In this document: one piece after another, positions 1-5,455 of the stretch | How positions within the stretch are numbered: the stretch's first letter is position 1 | Layout: the number at the start of each line of letters is the position of its first letter | Assembly: GCA_030590185.1 (NCBI GenBank) | Contig: JAUUZB010000362.1 | Span: forward strand, 1-5,455 | Direction of reading: 5' to 3' | From: Deltaproteobacteria bacterium | Lineage (GTDB): Bacteria > Myxococcota > XYA12-FULL-58-9 > JAUUZB01 | DNA length: 5,455 bases | Position numbers and translations under genes: made by a program | The notes under the pieces: generated by a model | What the model was told of the DNA's origin: nothing | Seen by the model: only the letters and a program-made list of their open reading frames with translations | The model's database searches: none

Positions 1-831
1 CAGGCAGGGCTCGAGGGCCTCGAGCCCGCGGCTCACCCCCTCGGCGATGTCCCGCTTGCCGAGGTGGTCGCGCACTCGGTTCTCCCAGTCCTCCTTCTCC
101 TTGCTGTACTTGGCGAAGCGCCGCACCTCGCGGGTCAAGAAGGAGACGTCGGCGGGGATGGCGCGTTGCTCGAGATAGCTCTGCAGATAGGGCATGGCAT
201 CGCTGTGTTTCTTCTGGCCGATCAGGGCGAGGCCGAGGGCCCGCGCTGCGTAGTCCCACTTGGGCGCCTTCTTGATCGCCTGTCGGTAGCGGGCTAGCGC
301 CGCCTTGGCGTTGCCGCTGCCCTCGCTGGCCCAGCCGGCGAACAGTAGCGCGCCCGCATCCTTGGCCGTGCCCGAGCCGTTGGTGAGGCCGACCACCTCG
401 GCCAGGGCCTTGTTGGGCGGAAAGCAGGCCACGGCCGAGCCGACCACCTTCTTACTCAGCTCCACCCGCACCAGACAGGTCATCACCCGATCGTTGCCGA
501 GTGAGCCGGCGGGCGGCGGCGGGAAGGGCTCCGCCGCTAGGATGAGGTAACGGGCTAGATCGTCGTTGGCGTTGAGGCCGGTGCCGAGAGCCATGCCGAG
601 GCGGCGGGCGGTGCCATCCGGGCCGATCTCGACCTCCACCACCGCCACGGCGTTGGATTTGAGAGCGCTCAGACTCGAGCGTTGGGCCCCGACCCAACCT
701 GGGGTCAGGCTGCTGAGGTGGGCGTGGACGGCTGCAGGGTAGCCCGGCGCGGGTGCCGCCGGCGCCGGACTCGGGCCGGTGGCGAGAAGGGCAGACATCT
801 GGAAAGCCAACAACGACATGGCCGGGAGCAT
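1..831 (-). CDS. Exported TonB-C-like domain and TPR-like protein, 3' end missing
   Basis: The minus strand is open from position 876 to the left edge. Reading from ATG at 831 gives 277 residues without a stop, so the C-terminus lies outside the window. Residues 1-20 are hydrophobic and followed by an Ala/Pro-rich stretch, like a signal peptide and spacer. Residues 60-109 resemble a TonB C-terminal domain: VAVVEVEIGPDG, a central helix, then PFPPPP. Residues 160-258 are Ala-rich amphipathic helices with TPR character (ALARYRQAIKKAPKWDYAARALG). The start is uncertain. ATG 831 has a weak AAGG 5 bases upstream, while an in-frame TTG at 855 would add RSTPK and supply the positive charge a signal peptide normally has; an in-frame TGA at 879-877 limits further extension. 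The gene is divergent from ridA. I infer a periplasmic protein-interaction role; the specific function is unknown. Coding confidence is good, domain names moderate. Confidence 0.82.
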   Translation of the reverse strand, partial: MLPAMSLLAFQMSALLATGPSPAPAAPAPGYPAAVHAHLSSLTPGWVGAQRSSLSALKSNAVAVVEVEIGPDGTARRLGMALGTGLNANDDLARYLILAAEPFPPPPAGSLGNDRVMTCLVRVELSKKVVGSAVACFPPNKALAEVVGLTNGSGTAKDAGALLFAGWASEGSGNAKAALARYRQAIKKAPKWDYAARALGLALIGQKKHSDAMPYLQSYLEQRAIPADVSFLTREVRRFAKYSKEKEDWENRVRDHLGKRDIAEGVSRGLEALEPCL

Positions 832-977
832 GGCAGCCTTGGGCGTGGATCTCAAGCCGTCGGTCTCGCGCCCGCGTCACAACTGCGTGAGCGCTGATCG
901 AGCGCCACCGAGCTTGCACCCGCGTCGCAGTTGCGCCAAAACGTGGCCCCCAACCTTTCGTCCTCTAGGAGGCAGAG
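832..977. promoter_or_regulatory. Divergent intergenic control region with an imperfect direct repeat
   Basis: This gap separates the minus-strand TonB-C/TPR gene from ridA, so promoters for both should lie here. The clearest structure is a 17-base imperfect direct repeat, CCCGCGTCACAACTGCG at 871-887 and CCCGCGTCGCAGTTGCG at 919-935, matching at 14 of 17 positions and spaced 48 bases start to start. The first copy contains the inverted pair TCAC/GTGA (877-880 and 887-890). A TTGCAC at 914-919 could be a ridA -35 element, but the matching -10 position (CAAAAC, 937-942) is poor. I cannot assign a regulator. Confidence 0.35.
871..935. repeat. Imperfect 17-base direct repeat, two copies
   Basis: The copies at 871-887 and 919-935 share CCCGCGTC, then CA, then TGCG, differing at three positions. 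They start 48 bases apart, between two divergent genes. Paired sites of this kind can bind a dimeric regulator on one face of the helix, but in GC-rich DNA the match could be chance. No third copy was noticed in the window. Confidence 0.4.
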
Positions 978-1430
978 ATGGCTCGACGTCCGGCGGTTCA
1001 CGATGTCATTCAATCGCGCAAGGCGCCCAAGCCGATCGGTCCGTACGTACAGGCGGTGCGCGTCAAGGCCCCGGGGGAGGTCCTCTACGTCTCGGGCCAG
1101 ATCCCGATCGAGACCCCGAGCGGTCGGGTCTTCTCCGGCGACATCAAGCGCCAGGCCGAGATTGCGCTCACCCACGTGCGCAGCATCGTCACCGACGCCA
1201 AGTTCGCCATGGATGAGATCGTCAAGGTCACCATCTATCTCACCGACATGAAGAACTTCGAGGCGGTCAATCAGGTCTACCAGAAGTTCTTTGTCGGTCA
1301 GAGCGTGCCGGCCCGCGCCGTGGTCGCGGTGGTCGGTTTACCCAAGGATGTAGGGGTGGAGATCGAGGCCATCGCCATGAAGGCCGGCGGGGCCTCAGAT
1401 GACGTCTTTACGGATGATGATTTCCGCTAG
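978..1430 (+). CDS. ridA: RidA family 2-iminobutanoate/2-iminopropanoate deaminase
   Basis: RidA (YjgF/YER057c/UK114 family) hydrolyses reactive enamine/imine intermediates released by PLP enzymes such as threonine dehydratase, protecting other PLP enzymes in the cytoplasm. The 150-residue product has the family landmarks in order: GPY at 21-23, YVSGQIP at 37-43, the VxxxxxYLTDM segment near 84-91, VN at 97-98, PAR at 111-113 and LPKDVxVEIEAIA at 121-133. Aligned by eye with E. coli RidA, the active-site set Tyr17, Asn88, Arg105 and Glu120 corresponds to Tyr23, Asn98, Arg113 and Glu128, all present. The start is set by AGGAGG at 967-972, five bases before the ATG. The protein is about 20 residues longer than typical RidA: a short basic N-terminal extension and an acidic tail (DDVFTDDDFR). 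rpmB follows 69 bases downstream on the same strand. Family assignment is very secure. Confidence 0.97.
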   Translation: MARRPAVHDVIQSRKAPKPIGPYVQAVRVKAPGEVLYVSGQIPIETPSGRVFSGDIKRQAEIALTHVRSIVTDAKFAMDEIVKVTIYLTDMKNFEAVNQVYQKFFVGQSVPARAVVAVVGLPKDVGVEIEAIAMKAGGASDDVFTDDDFR

Positions 1431-1499
1431 GGATGGGGTTTGCAATCCCCGGCACTTTTGCTAAAAGCGCCCGCTCACATTCGGAATTGAGGTATTGGC
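1431..1499 (+). promoter_or_regulatory. ridA-rpmB spacer with possible rpmB promoter and small hairpins
   Basis: TTGCAA at 1440-1445 and TAAAAG at 1462-1467, 16 bases apart, each match 4 of 6 sigma-70 consensus positions and could drive rpmB. The same stretch can fold: GGC.CTTTT-gct-AAAAG.GCC spans 1451-1471 with one mismatch, and GGGG 1435-1438 can pair with CCCC 1447-1450 shortly before a TTTT. Either fold might partly terminate ridA transcripts. Both readings are weak and compete for the same bases. Confidence 0.3.
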
Positions 1500-1685
1500 A
1501 TGACTTGCGATGTCTGCGGCAAGCGCCACATGTCGGGCAACAGCGTCTCGCACTCCCACATCCGCACCCGGCGGCGCCAGAGCGCCAACGTGCAGCGGAT
1601 CCGTGCGGTGGTGGCGGGCCAGCGAGTGCGAATGAAGGTTTGCACCCGTTGCATCCGTTCCGGCAAAGTGACCAAGGCGGTTTAG
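1500..1685 (+). CDS. rpmB: 50S ribosomal protein L28, zinc-binding type
   Basis: L28 is a small protein of the large ribosomal subunit. The 61-residue basic product has the family pattern: an N-terminal CDVCGK, a central GNSVSHSHIRTRRR block that matches the usual GN.VSHA...T+R segment, and a C-terminal KVCTRCIRSGKV. Cysteines 3, 6, 48 and 51 form two CxxC pairs, the zinc-binding (C+) type rather than the cysteine-free paralogue made under zinc limitation in some bacteria. The length is normal for the short form. The start is supported by GAGGT at 1489-1493, six bases before the ATG. It lies 69 bases after ridA and ends only 10 bases before the stop of the opposing oxidoreductase gene. rpmG, often adjacent to rpmB in other bacteria, is absent here. 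Confidence 0.97.
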   Translation: MTCDVCGKRHMSGNSVSHSHIRTRRRQSANVQRIRAVVAGQRVRMKVCTRCIRSGKVTKAV

Positions 1686-1695
1686 GCCACCCGTC

Positions 1696-3216
1696 CTATC
1701 GTTGACGCCAGCGCCCGCCCACCAACTTGGTGGCGGTCCGCGCGGCGGCCAACCCCGCAACGAAATCCCCCTCCGCGCCGAGTCCGGGCATCACGTCCGG
1801 ACCGCAGTGCATCAGATTTTTCAGGTAGGTGCGCGGCGGTCGTCCGGTGATACCGAACAGGGGCTGGCCGTGGTGCTCGAAGAATGGGTGCACGCCGAGG
1901 GGATCGACCCGCCGGTTTTGGCCCTCGATGTCCCAACCGGCGGTGTCCATGGCCAGGGAGCGATCGACCAGGTAGTCATCGAGGAACGGCACCACCCGAG
2001 ACACCCGCTCATAGAGTAGCTCCTCGAGGGCGGCCCGGCGTTCCGGGGAGCGCAGGACGTCGGCGCGCAGGGCCGGGCAGGCGACGCTCAAGACCTCTCG
2101 TTCCCCCACGGTCTCGCGGCCCTCCGCGGCGGAGCGCTGGGCCGGGTAGCGGCGCAGAAAGACCGCTGGATCCGGAGTGTCCTCGTCCCGGGGCAGCCGC
2201 CGGCCGTCGAGCAGGAGCAGCGCCTCCGCCATGCCGACCGGGATCACCTCGCGTCGCACCACTAGATTTAGGGTCAACAGGGTGCCGACCGGCCGCACCG
2301 CCTGCTGCTCAGCGGCAAAACGTGCCGCCTGTTTGCCCGGGGGGAGCAGGTCCCCGAAGGGGCCGATGGTGTTGGCCACGAACAGCGCCGCGCTGTAGGT
2401 CATGCGGTCGTCCTCGACCAGCATCTGGGTGACGCGGCGGCCCTCGAGGGAGAGCTGGCGCACCACCGCGCCGCGATGGACTTCGACCCCGGCATCCCGG
2501 GCGGCGCCGAGCAGCAAGGTGGTGAGGCCCCCGACCTGGTCCGGGTACCTGACCGTGCCTCCGAAGTAGCGGGCCAGCAGGCGCACGGCGTGGAAGACGC
2601 TCGGTGCCTCCGCCGGTAGGTGTCCGAACAGGGCTAGCGGGGCCAGCAGCAGATCGCGCAGCGGATGGTTCGGCGGGAAGCCGACCAAGAGGTTTTCCTC
2701 GGCCAGGGGCGCCGCGAGCCGGGCGGCACGGGCCACCAGACCTCGGGCCCGGAAGCGCTCAACCAGATTTGCCGGGGGCAAGGGCGGGTTCTGGGCCAAC
2801 AGGGCGGTTAGCTCGTCGTCGAGGTCGAACAGGCGGCGGAAGAAGGCCCGGATCGGATCCTCGAGGTCCGGGAATTCGGCGACCAACTCCGTGATGGTCA
2901 CCTCTCGATCCCCGCTGATGTCGATCCGGTGGTCCCGCAACACCGCCTGAAAGGCCGGCTGCATCGGCAGCACGCTGGTCCGCAGCTGGGGCCCGAGGGC
3001 CAGCTCTTCGATCACAGCCTTGGCGTGGGGGGTCTGATCGAGCACCGGCACCAGGCTCGGCACCAGGGGCAACCGCAGCCCCTTGCGCCGGTAGGTGGCG
3101 CAGCTCTCGCCGTTGTCGACCAGGAGCACCCGGGCGCCGCGTTTGGCGAGCAGCGCGGCCGTGACCAGGCCGGCCCGGTGCATGCCGATGACCACGACTT
3201 CGAAATGCTGTGACAC
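1696..3216 (-). CDS. FAD-dependent oxidoreductase, CrtI/phytoene desaturase-like
   Basis: This 506-residue protein looks like a flavin amine-oxidase/CrtI-type enzyme, a family covering carotenoid desaturases, isomerases and many uncharacterised dehydrogenases; the substrate is unknown. Residues 6-34 form an FAD-binding beta-alpha-beta unit: EVVVIGMHRAG, ALLAKRGARVLLVD, ending in an acidic Asp34. Residues 219-283 match the mid-protein second FAD-contacting part (GG at 229-230, a GVEVHRGA strand, then VVRQLSLEGRRV). The C-terminal FAD motif is at 472-494, with PGLGAEG at 477-483 followed by an Ala-rich helix. The usual GxGxxG reads G11-M-H13-R-A-G16, so the second glycine is replaced by histidine. 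The start is GTG, with GAGGA (3231-3227) 10 bases upstream. No carotenoid or other pathway genes are alongside, so a carotenoid role is not supported. It converges on rpmB and diverges from the vWA gene. Family assignment is good, precise function open. Confidence 0.9.
   Translation of the reverse strand: MSQHFEVVVIGMHRAGLVTAALLAKRGARVLLVDNGESCATYRRKGLRLPLVPSLVPVLDQTPHAKAVIEELALGPQLRTSVLPMQPAFQAVLRDHRIDISGDREVTITELVAEFPDLEDPIRAFFRRLFDLDDELTALLAQNPPLPPANLVERFRARGLVARAARLAAPLAEENLLVGFPPNHPLRDLLLAPLALFGHLPAEAPSVFHAVRLLARYFGGTVRYPDQVGGLTTLLLGAARDAGVEVHRGAVVRQLSLEGRRVTQMLVEDDRMTYSAALFVANTIGPFGDLLPPGKQAARFAAEQQAVRPVGTLLTLNLVVRREVIPVGMAEALLLLDGRRLPRDEDTPDPAVFLRRYPAQRSAAEGRETVGEREVLSVACPALRADVLRSPERRAALEELLYERVSRVVPFLDDYLVDRSLAMDTAGWDIEGQNRRVDPLGVHPFFEHHGQPLFGITGRPPRTYLKNLMHCGPDVMPGLGAEGDFVAGLAAARTATKLVGGRWRQR
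1715..1736 (+). terminator. Bulged inverted repeat downstream of rpmB
   Basis: CCGCC at 1715-1719 and ACCAA at 1721-1725, with C1720 bulged, pair with TTGGT and GGCGG at 1727-1736, forming a strong stem around a minimal loop 30 bases after the rpmB stop. It lies inside the last codons of the opposing gene (its KLVGGRW end). No T-run follows, so it is not a canonical intrinsic terminator; it may stabilise the rpmB mRNA end or simply reflect the coding sequence. Confidence 0.22.
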
Positions 3217-3226
3217 GTCCCGGTTT

Positions 3227-3231
3227 TCCTC
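3227..3231 (-). promoter_or_regulatory. Ribosome binding site deciding the GTG start of the oxidoreductase
   Basis: GAGGA on the minus strand lies 10 bases before GTG at 3216. No ATG precedes the Rossmann motif at a usable distance; the next in-frame ATG (Met12) lies inside that motif, so the GTG start is preferred. Confidence 0.55.
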
Positions 3232-3257
3232 AGACCTCGGGGTACTCGGGGGTGCCC

Positions 3258-3263
3258 ATTATT
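3258..3263 (-). promoter_or_regulatory. Possible -10 element of the oxidoreductase gene
   Basis: AATAAT on the minus strand matches the -10 consensus at five of six positions and lies in a locally AT-rich patch about 42 bases upstream of the GTG start, giving a plausible short leader. No good -35 hexamer is present 16-18 bases further upstream, so the call is weak. Confidence 0.3.
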
Positions 3264-3299
3264 GCCACCCGGGCCGACTAACTAGACCAGAAGCAGCGA

Positions 3300-3324
3300 C
3301 GCGGCAACGCCGTGGGCTTGTTTT
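3300..3324 (+). terminator. Small hairpin followed by a T-rich stretch in the divergent spacer
   Basis: CGCGGC at 3300-3305 pairs with GCCGTG at 3309-3314 (one G-T pair) around an AAC loop, followed after three bases by TTGTTTT at 3318-3324. It resembles a weak intrinsic terminator, but no plus-strand gene lies directly upstream. It could be a leader attenuator of the vWA gene if transcription starts before it, or chance. Confidence 0.2.
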
Positions 3325-3362
3325 GCTAGTGGCCGGGCTGTGGTAGGACCGGGGCGCCTGGC

Positions 3363-3368
3363 GGAGGG
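3363..3368 (+). promoter_or_regulatory. Ribosome binding site deciding the vWA gene start
   Basis: GGAGGG lies nine bases before ATG 3378, and would be 18 bases before the alternative in-frame ATG at 3387. The spacing favours 3378. Confidence 0.6.
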
Positions 3369-3377
3369 TAAGATCTG

Positions 3378-5455
3378 ATGACCATCATGAACCGACTCGC
3401 AATCATTAACGTTACCTGTATCGCAGTGTTCCTGCTGACCCACGGCTGCGGCGGCAAACAGAGCGCCCCGGCCACGGCTGGCTCCGGGGAGTCGACCAGC
3501 GCCCCGGACGGCGCCAAGTCGGACAGCTACGTGTCCCATGGCGAGCCGGCGCCGGCCACCAGCGAGACATCGATGCCCGCCGGCGGCCCGGCTGACTACG
3601 AAGAGGGCCGGTCCTCCCGTGAGGACGATTACGATGAGGCGCCCGTCGCGGTCCGGGAGCCGGAACCGGCCGTGCCTGCGCCACCGCCCACAGAGCGCGA
3701 CGAGCCCGAGGAGTCCATGGCGGACGACGGCGCTCTCGAGGGCATGGTCATTGGCACGGGCCGCGTCCCTACCTCGGGCAGGGCCGGCGGTATCGGGACC
3801 AGGGGTAGCGGGGGTCCAGGCCGGGGCGGGTACGGGGCCGACGTGCGCAAGAAGGAGAAGCGGCGCGCTCCTGCCAAGTCGGGCGGCGCCAGGACCGGCC
3901 ATGCCCGACCGGACCTACCCGATTCGCGCCCCGCGCCGCGGCCGAGCATGACCCCCCGTCGGCCCCCGGTGGCCGCGCCGGCCATGAAGGCGGGCCGTCA
4001 CGACGACAACAACCAGTACAATCGCTTCCTCCAGTTCCTCGGCGAGAACGCCCGCCTGGTGGTTTATCCGGTCGACATCTCGGAGCGCTTGGTGGTGCGG
4101 GTGGTCGATAAAGACGGCAAGTCGATGGCCAACTGCAGAGTCGAGGCCAAGAACACCAAGGGCAAGCTGATCGCTTCCCACATCACCTACGCCGACGGCC
4201 GAACCCAGTTCTTTCCACGCACGGCACCGAGTGCGGCCCAGGATATGGATTACATCCTCAAGGCGATCTGCGGCGGCAAGGATCGCAACAGCCAGATCTC
4301 TCGCGCTGGTCGGCGTGAAACCGACGTGGTGTTCAACACCCGGCGTACGGTGCCCGCCCGGGTGCCGGTCGACATCGCCATTGTGATCGACACCACCGGC
4401 TCGATGGGCAGTCAGATCGACCGGCTCAAGAAGACCCTGCAGGCGATTCACTTTCAGCTCACCTCCCTGGCTACCAAACCGGACATTCGCTTCGGCATGG
4501 TGGCCTACCGCGACCGCGGCGACGCCTACGTCACCCAGGTCACCGGCTTCACCAATAACGTCGACGAATTCCAACGGGTCGTGGATCAACTCGACGCCGA
4601 CGGCGGCGGCGACACCCCCGAGGATCTGCAGGCCGGCCTCGACAAGGCGATGCACGAGCTGAACTGGCGGCCGGACGCGCTGCGCCTCGGCTTTATCGTG
4701 GCGGACGCCATCCCCCACACCGACTACGGCCAGAAGTACAGCTACCGCGACGCCATGCAGGAGGGGCTCGCCCGTGGCATCAAGTGGACCGCGGTTGGCG
4801 CCGGCGGCCTGCCCCGCGGCGGCGAGGTGATCTTCCGGCAGATCGCGCAGTACACCTTTGGCGAGTACGTCTTTGTCACCCGCAGCGGCGGCGGCGACCG
4901 CGAGGGCGGCACCGGCGAGGCCAGCCACCACGTTGGCACCAACTACAAAACGGAGAACCTCGACCAGGCGATCATCCGGATCGTGCGCCGCGAGCTCTCC
5001 TACCTCACCGACGCGCCGAAGGATTTCGACTACACGGTGGTCGCCAAGGGGGACAAGACCACCCCGCGCGACGTGGTGCTCGCGCCCGCCGTGCAGGAGG
5101 TCCTGCGACAACTGGCCGACTACTCCTCCATGCGCCTCGAGGCCAACACCCCGGTGGCGGTGGTGCCGATCATCACCAACGACGCGGCCTACAAAGATGT
5201 CGCTGGCTACCTCACCGACGAGATGACCCTGGCGGCCTCGCGCAACCCGTTGTTCAAGGTCGTGGACCGCGATCTCAACGACGTGGCCCAGGAGCACAAG
5301 ATCCAGATGGGCGATCTGTTCGACGTCGAGAAGGCGGTTCCCCTCGGCAACATGATCGGCGCGGATCTATTGGTGATCGCCAAGCTGACCGTCACCGGCG
5401 ACAAGGCGCAGCTGTTCGCGCGGCTGGTGCGGGTGGAGACCGGTGAGCTGTTGTC
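3378..5455 (+). CDS. Probable lipoprotein: Ig-like, vWA and FlgO/LpoB-like domains, 3' end missing
   Basis: The frame is open for 692 codons to the right edge. Residues 1-24 form a signal peptide ending LLTHGC, probably a lipobox with Cys24 as lipidated residue, though Thr at -3 is unusual. Residues 25 to about 205 are a low-complexity linker: an acidic, Pro-rich first part, a Gly-rich block at 126-153, then a basic Pro-rich part. Residues 227-325 look like a carboxypeptidase-regulatory/Ig-like beta domain (RVVDKDGKSMANCRVEAK...DGRTQF), with Cys253 and Cys298 able to form a disulfide. Residues 333 to about 520 are a vWA domain: DTTGSMG at 338-344 supplies the MIDAS DxTxS, followed by FGMVAYRDRGD near 372-382 and GGGDTPED at 409-416. 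From about 593 (VAVVPI) onward, a domain with FKVVDRDLNDV, LGNMIGADLLVIAKL and a final RLVRVETGE recalls the FlgO/LpoB/CsgG fold. I infer a metal-dependent adhesion or scaffold role in the envelope. The function is unknown. Confidence 0.93.
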   Translation, partial: MTIMNRLAIINVTCIAVFLLTHGCGGKQSAPATAGSGESTSAPDGAKSDSYVSHGEPAPATSETSMPAGGPADYEEGRSSREDDYDEAPVAVREPEPAVPAPPPTERDEPEESMADDGALEGMVIGTGRVPTSGRAGGIGTRGSGGPGRGGYGADVRKKEKRRAPAKSGGARTGHARPDLPDSRPAPRPSMTPRRPPVAAPAMKAGRHDDNNQYNRFLQFLGENARLVVYPVDISERLVVRVVDKDGKSMANCRVEAKNTKGKLIASHITYADGRTQFFPRTAPSAAQDMDYILKAICGGKDRNSQISRAGRRETDVVFNTRRTVPARVPVDIAIVIDTTGSMGSQIDRLKKTLQAIHFQLTSLATKPDIRFGMVAYRDRGDAYVTQVTGFTNNVDEFQRVVDQLDADGGGDTPEDLQAGLDKAMHELNWRPDALRLGFIVADAIPHTDYGQKYSYRDAMQEGLARGIKWTAVGAGGLPRGGEVIFRQIAQYTFGEYVFVTRSGGGDREGGTGEASHHVGTNYKTENLDQAIIRIVRRELSYLTDAPKDFDYTVVAKGDKTTPRDVVLAPAVQEVLRQLADYSSMRLEANTPVAVVPIITNDAAYKDVAGYLTDEMTLAASRNPLFKVVDRDLNDVAQEHKIQMGDLFDVEKAVPLGNMIGADLLVIAKLTVTGDKAQLFARLVRVETGELL
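3753..3833 (+). other. Gly-rich segment in the linker of the vWA lipoprotein
   Basis: Residues 126-153 of the vWA protein are rich in Gly, Arg and Thr (GTGRVP, GGIGTRGSGG, GRGGYG). The IGTRG.GG...GYG pattern recalls Gly-rich stretches I know from myxobacterial envelope proteins such as AgmX. Likely a flexible cell-wall-spanning spacer; resemblance judged by eye only. Confidence 0.45.

Noticed and set aside
452..919. 155-codon minus-strand open frame overlapping the TonB-C/TPR gene
   Set aside because: Its product is Arg/Pro/Gly/Ser-rich without domains, while the neighbouring frame has a signal peptide, a TonB-C-like domain and TPR-like helices and stays open to the window edge.
779..1216. 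145-codon plus-strand open frame spanning the ridA start
   Set aside because: It overlaps ridA in another frame, lacks a comparable ribosome binding site and has no recognisable domain.
1884..2432. 182-codon plus-strand open frame inside the oxidoreductase gene
   Set aside because: Low-complexity Arg/Pro/Gly product lying opposite well-supported FAD oxidoreductase coding sequence.
1696..3216. Reading the oxidoreductase as a carotenoid biosynthesis enzyme (crtI)
   Set aside because: The family is broad, the N-terminal FAD motif is atypical and no carotenoid genes lie nearby, so the specific name is not supported.
3915..5297. 460-codon open frame on the minus strand opposite the vWA gene
   Set aside because: The plus strand here encodes clear vWA and other domain motifs. 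The antisense product is Val/Gly/His/Arg-rich with no recognisable motif, a typical mirror frame in GC-rich DNA.
1..5455. Mobile element, CRISPR array, tRNA or rRNA, or a defence system
   Set aside because: No transposase or integrase motifs, terminal inverted repeats, regularly spaced repeats or RNA gene signatures were seen. The vWA protein lacks the MoxR ATPase partner typical of some vWA systems within this window.

Overview
The window is GC-rich, densely coding bacterial DNA with five protein genes, two of them cut by the window ends. I place it tentatively in the Myxococcota or a related delta-type lineage. Three things point there: the four-cysteine L28 protein ending in a CTRC...SGKV...K tail, a Gly-rich segment in the last gene that resembles those of myxobacterial envelope proteins such as AgmX, and the strong G/C third-position bias. 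This placement is inference, not a database result.

Layout: (1) positions 1-831, minus strand, 3'-truncated: a secreted or periplasmic protein with a TonB-C-like domain and C-terminal TPR-like helices. It does not appear as a closed ORF because it runs off the left edge. (2) 832-977: a divergent control region with an imperfect 17-base direct repeat. (3) 978-1430, plus strand: ridA, an enamine/imine deaminase, behind a near-perfect Shine-Dalgarno. (4) 1500-1685, plus strand: rpmB, zinc-type ribosomal protein L28. (5) 1696-3216, minus strand: a CrtI/phytoene-desaturase-like FAD oxidoreductase with a GTG start, convergent with rpmB across only 10 bases. (6) 3217-3377: a divergent intergenic region. 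(7) 3378-5455, plus strand, 3'-truncated: a large probable lipoprotein with a low-complexity linker, an Ig-like domain, a von Willebrand factor A domain with intact MIDAS residues, and a C-terminal FlgO/LpoB/CsgG-like domain.

ridA and rpmB are housekeeping genes (metabolite damage control and translation) and may share transcription, although rpmB has a possible promoter of its own. The two outermost genes both encode exported envelope proteins, but they are not adjacent and nothing links them functionally beyond location. The most unusual item is the multi-domain vWA protein. No RNA genes, CRISPR arrays, transposons or attachment sites were seen, and no multi-gene defence or mobile system is evident.
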